A stretch of DNA of 64,000 bases from Bin5 sp022821545 (GCA_963664085.2 CAXXLO010000002.1:2418001-2482000); one strand, 5' to 3'. Numbered from the stretch's first letter, positions 54,184 to 63,301 are shown. Notes: generated from the letters alone by a model not told the origin. Translations and numbers: made by a program.

Positions 54184-54216
54184 AAAAAGGCCGGCCCACA
54201 AGGGGCCGACCTTTTC
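54184..54216 (+). terminator. rho-independent terminator
   Basis: AAAAGGCCGGCCC and GGGGCCGACCTTTT form a 12-13-bp stem with one mismatch and a four-base loop, ending in T's. Confidence 0.75.
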
Positions 54217-54598
54217 TGATGGGACCCAACCCGAAAACCCGAATTCGTGACGGCTGTTGCCGCAGCCGTCACCAGGATTCCAGGCTGGACCGGTCTCCAG
54301 TTTAGCACGCTGCTCTACCGCGGCCAATCTCAACTGGGATGGGCGCCGGCTCAGCCTCACGCCGCAGCGCTGCGCAACCAGGCGCTGCAAACCAAAGCCC
54401 TGCACGCCAAAGTGCTGCACACAATCGTGCCGTACTCCACTGTACCGTACTCCATTGTGCCGCACTCCATAGCGTTACGTTGGCGTCCGCCCTGTTCCGT
54501 TGAACACCGCTTGTCAATCGAGCTTGTCAGGCGTTGGTCGCAGTAAAGCCGCAGTAGTGGGAATCTCTAATCCAAACCATACAGGAGACCAAACTCAA
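54217..54598. other. intergenic region with 15-bp repeats
   Basis: About 380 bases. Three imperfect 15-base repeats (RTNGTRCCGYACTCC) lie at about 54423-54468. No gene or clear promoter seen. Confidence 0.4.
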
Positions 54599-55752
54599 AT
54601 GCTTCAGCGAAAACTTTCGCGCCGCCTCTATCGCCTAAGAGGGCAGTTTACGTCGGCCCTCTGCATTGTTCTGATGCTGGCGCTTTCTGCCTGCGTCGTG
54701 CAGACAGTTCCAGCTGCCCCGCAAAGCTCGGGCGAAACCATGGATTCCGAGCCGGCTGTCGACCTGAATGCCGTCAAGGAATACGCTCTGGAGAATGCGG
54801 AACTGATGCAGGACGCCACCGCCAGCCTGGCCGACGTAGCCCAGCAATACTACGATCTCGTTCAGGCAGCGCTTGAGGCGAACTCCGATGCCGACCCCTA
54901 CGAACAGCTATGGGCCGCTAACCAGGAAGAAATCAAGGCCCTTGTCCTGCAAGCGCGGGACCTGTGGCTCGCCGCCAGCACCTACTATGAACTTGATGAG
55001 GGCATCGTAGCTGGCGTCCCCTCGCTGGCCACTACGATGTCTGGATTGACGCCGGCCCCCCAGGCTCCGAGGATCCGGAAGAAGCCTTGCAGTGGACCCT
55101 CGAGCTGCCCGATGGCCGGGTATACGAGTCCCCTGGTAACTTCTTCCACAATCTTCTGGAACCCACCCTTTGGGGCACAAATCCCGAATTCACCGGCCTC
55201 AAGGTCGATATGGATGGCGATGGCGAAATCAGCGTTGGCGAGGCTCTGCCCGAAGCCAACATGCTTCTCGGCGCCACCCAGGGGTTGAATGAAGCGACCA
55301 TCGAAATGCAGGGAGCCATCGAAGCCTGGGAACCCACGCTAGAGGATGCCCTTACCGCTCTCGTCACCATGATCCCGACCATGAACGAGTACTTCGGACA
55401 GTGGAAGGAATCCGTCTTCGTCACCGGTACCGGCAGCGAGCAGGAAAGCTTCATCGCCGTAAGCCGGCTGCACGACATTAAAGGTATCCTTGCCGGACTG
55501 AGCTTCACCTACGACAATATCTCCCCCCTCGTGTCCGATAGCGACGATCAGCTTCACGAGCAGATCCGGACCGACTTCAATACCCTGATTTCATACGTTG
55601 ACGATCTCTTTGCTCAGGAACAGGAAGGCGCGCAGTTCAGCCCCGAAGAGGCCGACCTTTTCGGTACTGAGGCCCAGGACTTGGCTACCGCGCTTGCCGC
55701 CCTGGTAGCGCAGGCCGCCTCAGACCTGAATGTCGCTCTCGATCTGGCCTGA
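54599..55752 (+). pseudogene. EfeO/EfeM-like imelysin-family lipoprotein, one-base frameshift
   Basis: Extracytoplasmic partner of FTR1/EfeU iron permeases. ATG 54599 has AGGAG upstream; signal peptide with lipobox MLALSACV. The first frame is good to GVPSLA (about 55028), then becomes nonsense and ends at 55288. The second frame supplies HYDVWIDAGPPGSEDPEEAL and the imelysin-like domain to 55752. One missing C in CTGGCCACTAC restores a 384-residue protein. Directly upstream of the FTR1 gene, so an EfeO-EfeU operon is clear. Broken or mis-sequenced. Confidence 0.75.
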
Positions 55753-55867
55753 TCAGGTCTGACCTGACCTGACCTGTAAAGTCGCTGCGCCCTCCGTTTT
55801 CGCGGGCGCAGCGACTCGCAAAACCTGGCAACGAGGCTTGGAGCAACTTCTGTGAAGGACGAATGCC

Positions 55868-58360
55868 GTGAATAACGCTGGCGAGCCGCCGGTCAAGCCG
55901 GGAAACCCCGCCTTCCTCTGCCTGATCTGCATTGCAACAGTTGTGTGTAGCGCTTTCTTGATGGTGGAGACAGCGCACTCGCAACCTGCGCCCAGGACTG
56001 GTTTCATCCCTGCGCTCGCTCAGACCGGGCAGGACAGCGAAGAGCCGCACCTCTGGCAGGTGGCCGAGCAACTTCGCAGCTTCACTTTTGAGGCCCAGCG
56101 CGCGCTCTACGCGGCAGAGCGCGCTGAGGAAGACGAAACCGGGAACACCCTCGCCGCCCAAGCCCTGACGAATATCGAGTCTGCCTCACTGGTCTACACA
56201 GAAAACCTCCAGTCTTCTCTTGCCGCCCTGGCGCCCGCCGCCGACGCCTGGATCCAACAGGCTTTGGACGACGCGTACCAGGCCGCCCAGGCCCAGGACG
56301 GCCCCGCCCTCTCTGCTGCCCGCGGCCGCTTCTGGACCGGCCTCCTCTGGGGAGCGCAATCCGCTGCCCTCGCCTCACTGGAATCCGAAGACGGCGCCCG
56401 CGCCGCAGACTGGCTGCGCCTGCGCGAATTCCGTCGCGCCACCAAAGTCAGCATAATCGATGACCTGGCCCGCCGGACCATTAACTCTTATCTTGGCGGA
56501 CTGACCAATCAGGCAACCACACTTGCCGTCGTGGGGGATGACCTCAGGGACACCTACTTTTTCCGCCTGCGAGAAGCGCTGAACAACCTGGAAAAGGCGG
56601 CCAAAAGGGGATACCCGGCGCGCTCCGCCGAATGGACAGGTCAATTGCAGGGTTACTTTGCCCTTCTGCGCGACGACTATGCCGCCAAAGAGGGGGAGTC
56701 CGCTGCTGCAGCAGTCGAACAAGCTCTCACAAATCTTGAAATGGACGTCCTGGCCGGCGATCTTTCCCAAACTGCCGTCATCGTTTCCGACCTCCGCGGC
56801 CTCATCTCTTCCTATCAACCTGTGGATCTCTCGCCCGAAGAGTTCGCCCGCCGCAGTCAGCTCCTCTATCTCTTCATCGATCTGGTCTATATCGAATACC
56901 GCGACGGCGTCCGCAACGGCCAGATCACTATCGAAACCGAGTACCTGGAGGCGCTCACCTTCCGCGACCAGGCCGAAGTCTTCCTCGCCGAGCTCTATCC
57001 CCGCATCTCCGCCGCCGACCCCGCCGCCGCCGAGCGTCTCGTTGCCCTCCTTCAGGAAATGAAGCTGGCACTCGAACAGCTCGACGAAAGACAGCTCGTG
57101 CGCTCCCAGGTCGAAGAAGCGCTCGCGCTCACCGAACAGACACTCGGCGAAGCCGTGCGCGACACCAGCGGCGAGGGCATCTTTAACGTAGTTGAAACTC
57201 TGCTCAACGAAATGGAGCAGCAAGTGGCGCGCGGCGAGTACGACCTCGCCGAAAGCAGCCGCATCCAGGCCTATGCCCTCTTCGACGCCGGGCCGGAGTT
57301 GCGCCTAATGGCCTTTTCGCCTGACCTGGTCGCGCGCCTCGACGGACTCTTCTGGCACGGTTTCCAGGGGCAGCCAGGCCTCTCTCTCGCAGTCGCCCAG
57401 CGTCGCGCCCCGGCTGAAGTCGCCGCAATTCGAGACGTTCTCGACGAAGGCCTGGCCGAAGCCCAGACTGTTCTCGGCACCGGCGCCGCGCCCCTGGCAA
57501 TCATTACCAACTCCGCCGTCATCGTCTTCCGCGAAGGGCTGGAAGCCATTGTCATTCTCGCCGCCCTCATGGCCAGCATGGTGGGCGCCTATGCGGCCTT
57601 CCGCCGCTCTATGCTTGTCGGTGTTGTTTTGGCTACGATCGCGACCGTGATCACCTGGTGGATCGCCCAACGCCTGATGCTGGCCTTCAGCAGCTTCGGC
57701 GAACGCCTGGAAGCCGTCGTTTCCCTGATCGCCGTCGGCGTCCTCCTTCTCATAACCAACTGGTTCTTCCATCGAGTCTATTGGAAAGACTGGCTGGCGG
57801 GATTCCACCAGCGCAAAAAACTGCTCTTGGGAGGAGCGGCCGAAAGCCTGCTGTCGGCACAGGCCCTCGGCTTTATCGCACTGGGATTCACCAGTGTCTA
57901 CCGGGAGGGTTTCGAGACGGTGCTCTTCTTGCAGGCGCTCGTGCTGGACGCAGGCCCGGCCATCGTAATGCAAGGCGTCGCCCTGGGACTCCTCGCGACC
58001 GCAATTGTCGGCTTCTTCACATTCCAGCTCCAGACCCGTCTGCCTTACAAAAAGATGTTGGTTATCACCGGCATTCTTATCGGCGGAGTGCTCCTCGTGA
58101 TGGTGGGCAACACGATTCATACTATGCAGGCCGTCGGCTGGGTGCCGATATCACCCGTAGGTTCCCTCAACCTTCCCTATTGGGTTAGCCTGTGGCTCGG
58201 TATCTTCCCAACTTGGGAAACGATCTGCGGCCAGGGCGCGGCCGCAGTCTTTGTAATCGGCAGCTACTACCTTGCCGAATTCCAGCAGAAGCAGCGTGTC
58301 CGTGCCGTAGCCCGGGAACAAGCTGCCGGACTCAAGGAACAGCCGGTTCAAACCAAATGA
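55868..58360 (+). CDS. FTR1/EfeU iron permease with large extracytoplasmic domain
   Basis: 830 residues, GTG start at 55868. A signal peptide is followed by about 500 residues of acidic helical sequence outside the membrane. The seven-helix FTR1 domain follows (about 545-815). Both iron-binding REGxE motifs are present: FREGLEAIV near 554 and YREGFETVLF near 679. The long N-terminal part replaces or supplements a separate EfeO/EfeB. Iron import with the preceding lipoprotein is the expected role. Confidence 0.9.
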   Translation: MNNAGEPPVKPGNPAFLCLICIATVVCSAFLMVETAHSQPAPRTGFIPALAQTGQDSEEPHLWQVAEQLRSFTFEAQRALYAAERAEEDETGNTLAAQALTNIESASLVYTENLQSSLAALAPAADAWIQQALDDAYQAAQAQDGPALSAARGRFWTGLLWGAQSAALASLESEDGARAADWLRLREFRRATKVSIIDDLARRTINSYLGGLTNQATTLAVVGDDLRDTYFFRLREALNNLEKAAKRGYPARSAEWTGQLQGYFALLRDDYAAKEGESAAAAVEQALTNLEMDVLAGDLSQTAVIVSDLRGLISSYQPVDLSPEEFARRSQLLYLFIDLVYIEYRDGVRNGQITIETEYLEALTFRDQAEVFLAELYPRISAADPAAAERLVALLQEMKLALEQLDERQLVRSQVEEALALTEQTLGEAVRDTSGEGIFNVVETLLNEMEQQVARGEYDLAESSRIQAYALFDAGPELRLMAFSPDLVARLDGLFWHGFQGQPGLSLAVAQRRAPAEVAAIRDVLDEGLAEAQTVLGTGAAPLAIITNSAVIVFREGLEAIVILAALMASMVGAYAAFRRSMLVGVVLATIATVITWWIAQRLMLAFSSFGERLEAVVSLIAVGVLLLITNWFFHRVYWKDWLAGFHQRKKLLLGGAAESLLSAQALGFIALGFTSVYREGFETVLFLQALVLDAGPAIVMQGVALGLLATAIVGFFTFQLQTRLPYKKMLVITGILIGGVLLVMVGNTIHTMQAVGWVPISPVGSLNLPYWVSLWLGIFPTWETICGQGAAAVFVIGSYYLAEFQQKQRVRAVAREQAAGLKEQPVQTK

Positions 58361-58364
58361 AAAA

Positions 58365-58382
58365 CCGGCCCCAAAGGGCCGG
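58365..58382 (+). terminator. GC-rich hairpin after efeU
   Basis: CCGGCCC-caaa-GGGCCGG, a perfect 7-bp stem four bases after the stop; no T-run follows. Confidence 0.55.
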
Positions 58383-58554
58383 CTGAAAGTAGGAACAACA
58401 GTTTTGGAAAGTGGCTGCTGACATCAGCCCCCTTCCACTTGCTGAACCCGTAGCAGAGTATAACAGATGCCGCCGCGCTTTGCAATAGTGGCTTTTCTTC
58501 TGCTCTACCGGTTCAGCCAGGAGACGGTCACCCTGTGACCGAATGGAGAAAGCC

Positions 58555-58725
58555 ATGTCCACGCTAAAGCGTCTTGGACTTCTGATTATCTGCGTCGGTC
58601 CTCTCACCGCCTGCGCCTTGCCCGTCAACCTGGCATCGCTTCCAGCGGGTCCAACTGCCGCGCAAACCCCTGCTCCTTCCGCCGCTAACGCCCAACCTTC
58701 CCAAGATGGAGTAGCCATCGCATAA
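58555..58725 (+). CDS. small lipoprotein
   Basis: 56 residues from ATG 58555 (GGAG six bases upstream; an in-frame ATG at 58543 adds four). The signal peptide ends GPLTACAL, then a short Ala/Pro/Thr-rich tail. Small lipoproteins of this kind are often missed. Function unknown. Confidence 0.45.
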   Translation: MSTLKRLGLLIICVGPLTACALPVNLASLPAGPTAAQTPAPSAANAQPSQDGVAIA

Positions 58726-58870
58726 GGCGTACTGGCCCTGCCCGGTATTGCCCACGCGCCTCCAATGCGACCGAACTCAAGAGACGCCCGATTGACCAAA
58801 TCATTATGACCAAATCAAAGCAACCAAATCAGCGCGACCGAATCAATTCAAACTAAGGAGACCTGCGACC

Positions 58871-59242
58871 ATGTGTCAGCATATCGTCATCTTGGCCGAA
58901 CGTAATGGACAGCAATACATCAGTCAGTGCGAACACGGGACCGTCCATCTGATCTGGGATGGAGTCGGGCTCCACCTCTCGGCCGAAGCCTTTAACCGCT
59001 TGGCGGCGCACATCATGAAAACGCGTGCCAATATCCTGGAGCTTGGTGACTCCATCAGTCAGGGTCACTGCCGCATTTGCGTTGGCAAACTGTCGCTTAT
59101 CCTGCCTGTGGAGGACTTCCTGCTCATGGTGGAGATGATTGATGAGGTCATGCCCCAAGTCAACTTGACTGGTAACGGACAGTACCACCCCTCCGTTCGG
59201 ATAACGCCTCCCAATCAACTGATTCCGCCGGTCCTGAACTAG
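58871..59242 (+). CDS. conserved small protein, DUF6686-like
   Basis: 123 residues with AAGGAG upstream. The pattern CEHGTVHLIWDGVGLHLSAEAF with an early CQH and a later GHCRICVGKLSLIL resembles a family of small Cys/His-containing proteins (DUF6686-type) whose function is unknown. No membrane segment. It sits inside the iron locus, so a metal link is plausible. Confidence 0.55.
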   Translation: MCQHIVILAERNGQQYISQCEHGTVHLIWDGVGLHLSAEAFNRLAAHIMKTRANILELGDSISQGHCRICVGKLSLILPVEDFLLMVEMIDEVMPQVNLTGNGQYHPSVRITPPNQLIPPVLN

Positions 59243-59274
59243 GAACTGCTTGGGGCCTTCTAATCGTCAAACCT

Positions 59275-59772
59275 ATGAAATCACCTGCACAGCGAATACT
59301 CACGCGCATAACGCAACGCGTCTTTGTCTTTACCTTGCTTTGGATAGGGTTTGTCTGCGCCATCAGCTTCATGGAGACGCCCCTTAAATTCCAGGCCCCG
59401 TCACTGACATTGCCTGTCGCCCTCGAAATCGGCCATCTCGTCTTTCATGCCCTGAACGCCCTCGAAATAGGGTTTGCCTTCGCTATCACGGCAATCACAC
59501 TGCTGAATGACTGGCCCAGGAGGATTCGCGAGCTTACCCTCCTCATCGGCGTTCTGCTCGCGACGCAGACCATCCTCCTCTATACCGTACTGGACGCCCG
59601 CACTCTGGCGATTATCCATGGATTAGAGGTGCCGGAGCGGTCCTTCCACCCGTACTACGTTGCATTGGAAGGTGTCAAGCTGGCGCTCCTGCTCTACCTG
59701 GCCTATCTGCAGCTCGAAGAATATGACGCCAGGGTCCGCAAGACCGCCCAGGACGCGCTTGAAACGGCCTGA
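59275..59772 (+). CDS. four-helix membrane protein
   Basis: 165 residues with four hydrophobic helices (about 17-34, 45-75, 84-108, 125-145) and conserved-looking H/E in EIGHLVFHALNALEIGFA. No family recognised with confidence. Between the DUF6686-like gene and ferritin. Confidence 0.6.
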   Translation: MKSPAQRILTRITQRVFVFTLLWIGFVCAISFMETPLKFQAPSLTLPVALEIGHLVFHALNALEIGFAFAITAITLLNDWPRRIRELTLLIGVLLATQTILLYTVLDARTLAIIHGLEVPERSFHPYYVALEGVKLALLLYLAYLQLEEYDARVRKTAQDALETA

Positions 59773-59828
59773 ACCTTACACGCGTCACCATTGAAATCGA
59801 ATCCCCTGGCGATTGCGGCATGGTGGAA

Positions 59829-59867
59829 AATCAGGTATAACAATCAGGTTTAACAATCAGGTTAAAC
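59829..59867 (+). promoter_or_regulatory. three 13-bp tandem repeats upstream of ferritin
   Basis: AATCAGGTATAAC, AATCAGGTTTAAC and AATCAGGTTAAAC in direct tandem, ending 69 bases before the ferritin start. Their reverse complement GTTAAACCTGATT resembles the GTTAACCTAATCT box at 53761. Iteron-like operator for an iron regulator inferred. Confidence 0.5.
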
Positions 59868-59936
59868 ATAGAGTACTACCCAAGTAGTCTCCGTTCCCTG
59901 ACCCCGGGCAGCATTACTTTCGAAAGGAAACGACAC

Positions 59937-60446
59937 GTGTTTGTCGAAAATGTGCAAAGCGCACTTAATCAACAGATCAATATGGAGTTGCAGGCGCACT
60001 ATACCTATCTGGCGGCCGCCGACTATTTCGAAGGGTTGGGCCTCAAAGGCTTCTCTCAGTGGATCTACAACCACGCCGAAGAAGAAATGGCCCACGCCAT
60101 GAAGATCTATAAGTTCATTCATAGCCGGCGGGGCCGGGTCGAGCTCTTCCCTGTCCCCACACCGGAAGGGGGCTTCGGTTCACCGCAGGCGGTCATGGAA
60201 GGCGCGCTCAGGCAGGAGCAAAAAGTGACCGCTTCCATTGACCGCATCGTCAAACTGGCGCGCCAGGAAGGCGATTACGCCACTGACAGTTTTCTGCAGT
60301 GGTTCGTCGATGAACAGGTGGAGGAAGAAGAGCTGGTGGACGACCTCGTGCAGAAGCTGCGCCTGATTGGAGACTTCAAGCCCGGGCTCTATCTCCTTGA
60401 CCGCGAACTGGCAGGCGTCGACATGCTGGAAGAAGCCGAAGAGTGA
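59937..60446 (+). CDS. ferritin
   Basis: 169-residue four-helix iron-storage protein that oxidises Fe(II) and stores it in a 24-mer. GTG start with GAAAGGA upstream. Ferroxidase ligands: Glu17 in NMELQAHYTYL, Glu50 and His53 in AEEEMAHAMKIY, and EEQ-type residues in WFVDEQVEEEELV. The heme-binding Met of bacterioferritin is not evident. The upstream repeats suggest iron control. Confidence 0.93.
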   Translation: MFVENVQSALNQQINMELQAHYTYLAAADYFEGLGLKGFSQWIYNHAEEEMAHAMKIYKFIHSRRGRVELFPVPTPEGGFGSPQAVMEGALRQEQKVTASIDRIVKLARQEGDYATDSFLQWFVDEQVEEEELVDDLVQKLRLIGDFKPGLYLLDRELAGVDMLEEAEE

Positions 60447-60530
60447 GGCCGGATCCGGTAACTCTCAAATGCCTGCCGATACACTCTGTTCGCATTAACA
60501 ACTCTGTAATCACTTTACCGTTTTTCAGGC

Positions 60531-60559
60531 TTGACAGCCTCGTCCGTCAAGTGTATCAT
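60531..60559 (+). promoter_or_regulatory. sigma-70-type promoter starting a long leader
   Basis: TTGACA (60531-60536), 17-base spacer, TATCAT (60554-60559). The next gene starts almost 400 bases later. Confidence 0.6.
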
Positions 60560-60721
60560 TAGGGCAGATGAACTCTCCCTGGGCGCAACCCGGCGCCGGA
60601 CTTCTGCGGAGGTCACACAGTCATCATAAGTTGACAGAACAAGATCGCGACTTCGGGAGCCGGCAGGCTCGTCACTAAAGTGGCCCGTGCGAAGAGGCGC
60701 CCCCTGTTTTCTCCGACTTGT

Positions 60722-60742
60722 ACAAGAACCGTTCTTGTGAGA
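60722..60742. promoter_or_regulatory. palindromic operator ACAAGAAC-c-GTTCTTGT
   Basis: Perfect 8-bp inverted repeat with one central base (60722-60738) followed by GAGA. The right half with its tail, GTTCTTGTGAGA, is repeated at 60842-60853 inside the second promoter. Confidence 0.5.
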
Positions 60743-60834
60743 AAATGGAGCCGCAAACTGAATATCGGCCTTTCAGTTGAGGTTACGGAGAAGTCGTTTC
60801 AGGGGCTGCCTTACCACTTTTTTCAGATTTGCGC

Positions 60835-60862
60835 TTGATCTGTTCTTGTGAGACGATATACC
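60835..60862 (+). promoter_or_regulatory. promoter overlapping an operator copy
   Basis: TTGATC (60835-60840), 16-base spacer, TATACC (60857-60862). The spacer contains GTTCTTGTGAGA (60842-60853), the repeated operator half. A repressor bound here would block the promoter of the lipoprotein gene. Confidence 0.45.
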
Positions 60863-60955
60863 TCTAGGGTCATCATTTAATTGTTTCTCTATCAATTTGT
60901 GATGAGATCAAGACTAAGTTCCCTTAACCCAATTCTCTCAAGGAGCAACAGAACC

Positions 60956-61492
60956 ATGAACAAACGAACCCCACTCATTTCACTCGTTGTGCTGTCTCTG
61001 CTGCTGGTCGTTCTTAGCGCCTGCACCGCGCCGTCCGCTCCTCCCGACCGAATGGTTGAGATTTCCCACGAGGCGGCCCTGTCGGCCCAGGATGCCCTGA
61101 TGGGCGGTATTGTCATGGGCGAGGTCATGCTGAGCGAGTCTGAGTTCAGCAGCTACGTGACCAAGGCCCTCGAAGCCAACAGTGGCCCCAATCAGCCGAT
61201 CGATTCCGTTATGGTCTGGATTGAGCCCGATGCCATGCACTTCCGCGTCACCCTCAAGGATGGCGTCAGCATGATGGGCAATACCCTCGACCTCGTCGGC
61301 AACCTGATGGTTAGCGATGGCCACCTGATGGTCGATCTCCAATCGGCCGGCGCCGGTGGCATGGCCGTCGGTGGAGCCATGCTCGCTCCGGTCAATGCCC
61401 AGATCAACGCTGTTCTGTCCCAGAACATCATGCTCCCGGCCAGCGTCAGCGTTGCCCAGGACTCTGGCTCGATCGCGATCAGCATGAACTAA
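60956..61492 (+). CDS. lipoprotein of unknown function
   Basis: 178 residues from ATG 60956 with AAGGAG upstream. Signal peptide with lipobox LLVVLSACTA. The mature part is rich in Val/Met/Asp beta-strand patterns (MVWIEPDAMHFRVTLKDGV … LDLVGNLMVSDGHLMVDLQSAGAGG). This is reminiscent of lipid- or ligand-binding beta folds, but no family is recognised. Its expression appears regulated through the repeated operator upstream. Confidence 0.65.
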   Translation: MNKRTPLISLVVLSLLLVVLSACTAPSAPPDRMVEISHEAALSAQDALMGGIVMGEVMLSESEFSSYVTKALEANSGPNQPIDSVMVWIEPDAMHFRVTLKDGVSMMGNTLDLVGNLMVSDGHLMVDLQSAGAGGMAVGGAMLAPVNAQINAVLSQNIMLPASVSVAQDSGSIAISMN

Positions 61493-61996
61493 GCTGGGTA
61501 CGGGGTTCGCAACCGTCGGCGCTGACAAGTACACCCGGGCAGGGTGGCGGGCGCCGTCGGTTTATACCCCGCTTTGTGGTGCGCGGGCTGCCTTCGTTCC
61601 GGTCCTGGTTGCTGGCTGCGTTCCAATGCAGCCATACGGCATAAGACTCCTTGACTCGGCCGCAGGACCCGGAACAACCGCAGGGCGCCACCGCTGAATA
61701 CGAAACAAACTGTCCTGTGATCGGAATGGCGGCTGACACGCCCCGATCACAGGACAGTTTCGTCTCCCCTCAGTTCCACTGCCCCTCACAGATTGGACAA
61801 AAAACATAGGCGGACCGTAGTCCCGGCGTAGGCTGGAAATCGCCCCGAATGCTTGCCAAAGGCGTCTGCATGGCAGATACTTTTTTGTGTTGTCTTCAAA
61901 TATCACGAACCATTCGCGACTCTCATGTACAATCTGCACGGGGCGTGACTCGCCACTATGAGTGATTCGCCACTGTGAAATGACGGAACCAAAGGA
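61493..61996. other. intergenic region with an 18-bp perfect inverted repeat
   Basis: About 500 bases with no convincing gene. AAACTGTCCTGTGATCGG (61707-61724) and its exact reverse complement (61743-61760) enclose an 18-base spacer. No T-run follows, so it is not a simple terminator. Confidence 0.6.
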
Positions 61997-63301
61997 ATGA
62001 TGCGATCACCTCGAACAAGACTGGGCAGGCGAGTAGCTCTGTCTGCAATTGCCATCTGGCTGATGGCGCTCGCCTTCGTAGTCGGCAATATCTCCGGCTA
62101 CTCTATCCGCTCGGCAATGGCTGCCGGAGAGCGTCCCGCCCAGTTCCCCGTATTCTGGGAAGCTTGGGACTATGTCGTCGCTCACTTTGTCGACCGCGAC
62201 AAAGTCGACTTCACCGCCATGACATACGGCGCCATCGAAGGCATGCTCGCATCACTGGGCGACGAAGGACACACCACTTTCCTCCACCCTGACGCCGTAA
62301 AGCTGCACCAGACCAGCCTCGATGGCTCCTTTGAAGGTATCGGCGCCTATGTGTCCATGGAAGACGGCAATGTTCTCATCGTAGCGCCAATCACCGGCTC
62401 GCCCGCCGAACGGGCCGGCGTCCTGGCCGGAGATATAATCCTCGAAGTGGATGGTGAATCGGTCGCAGGGAAGTCGCTGGACCAGGTGATCTTCCTCGTT
62501 CGCGGCCCGGCGAATTCCGAGGTCGTCCTGACCGTCAGCCGCCCTGAACTGCAGGAGCCCCTGCAGGTCCCGATTACCCGCGCCCGGATAGATGTGCCGA
62601 GCGTCAGCTGGAGCCCAATCCCTGACACCGGCATCTCCTACATCAAAATCTCGCAGTTTGCATCCGGTGTGGACAGGGAGTTGGAGGCCGCTCTACGAGA
62701 GAGCTCTGAGGCGCAAACAAACCGGGGCATTATCCTGGATCTGCGCAACAATCCGGGCGGGTTCCTGCACCAGGCCATTCAGGCCAGTAGCCAGTTCCTC
62801 CCTAACGGCGACCTGATACTGATCGAGTCCGACGCCAATCAAAATCAGACCGTCCACCGCTCGCGCGGCCTGGGTTATGCAAGGGAGTTGCCGCTGGTCG
62901 TTCTCATCAATATCGGCACTGCCAGTGCTGGCGAGATTACCGCCGGCGCCCTTAAGGAAAACCAACGCGCCGTCCTGATCGGGGAGACAACCTTCGGTAC
63001 AGGGACCGTCCTCAACCAGTTTGGCCTCAGCGACGGCTCTGCCATTCTCCTGGGCGTGACCAATTGGCTTACGCCCAATGGCAACCTGATCAAGGGCGAA
63101 GGAGTGTCCCCCAATCTGGAAATTACCCAACCGGCCGGCGCCAAGCACGTAACTGCCGATCTGCTCAGAAACTTGACCGCAGAGCAGTTCAGCGCGATCG
63201 AGGATGACCAGTTCCTCAAGGCGTTGCAAAAGCTGGGCGTCGAACTCAGCCCAGCGCCGCTGCTCAATGCAGCGCCCTATGACTTCGTGACCCGCGATTG
63301 A
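61997..63301 (+). CDS. S41 (C-terminal processing) peptidase lacking the usual Lys
   Basis: 434 residues: one N-terminal membrane helix (about 13-35), a short helical region, a PDZ domain (about 112-190, SFEGIGAYVSMEDG … GSPAERAGVLAGDIILEVDG) and the S41 core. The nucleophile Ser310 is in IGTASAGEITAG. The partner Lys of the Ser-Lys dyad, normally 25 residues later in GxTFGKG, is Thr335 in ETTFGTGTV. Activity may depend on another base or be lost. It acts at the outer face of the membrane on protein C-termini if active. Confidence 0.88.
   Translation: MMRSPRTRLGRRVALSAIAIWLMALAFVVGNISGYSIRSAMAAGERPAQFPVFWEAWDYVVAHFVDRDKVDFTAMTYGAIEGMLASLGDEGHTTFLHPDAVKLHQTSLDGSFEGIGAYVSMEDGNVLIVAPITGSPAERAGVLAGDIILEVDGESVAGKSLDQVIFLVRGPANSEVVLTVSRPELQEPLQVPITRARIDVPSVSWSPIPDTGISYIKISQFASGVDRELEAALRESSEAQTNRGIILDLRNNPGGFLHQAIQASSQFLPNGDLILIESDANQNQTVHRSRGLGYARELPLVVLINIGTASAGEITAGALKENQRAVLIGETTFGTGTVLNQFGLSDGSAILLGVTNWLTPNGNLIKGEGVSPNLEITQPAGAKHVTADLLRNLTAEQFSAIEDDQFLKALQKLGVELSPAPLLNAAPYDFVTRD

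Larger units (their letters stand above)
60560..60955 (+). other. long leader or small RNA region
   Basis: No gene. Near the promoter, GGGCGC and GCGCCC could close a structure of about 120 bases that also contains a GAGCC-ggca-GGCTC hairpin (near 60657-60670). Two copies of GTTCTTGTGAGA follow. It may be a non-coding RNA followed by a separate promoter for the lipoprotein. Confidence 0.3.

Noticed and set aside
60560..60720. 6S or SRP RNA gene
   Set aside because: No match to the SRP core or to the 6S central-bubble layout could be recognised; kept only as an uncharacterised leader.
60722..60738. SOS (LexA) box
   Set aside because: GAAC and GTTC are separated by one base instead of the four expected for Bacillus-type LexA boxes.
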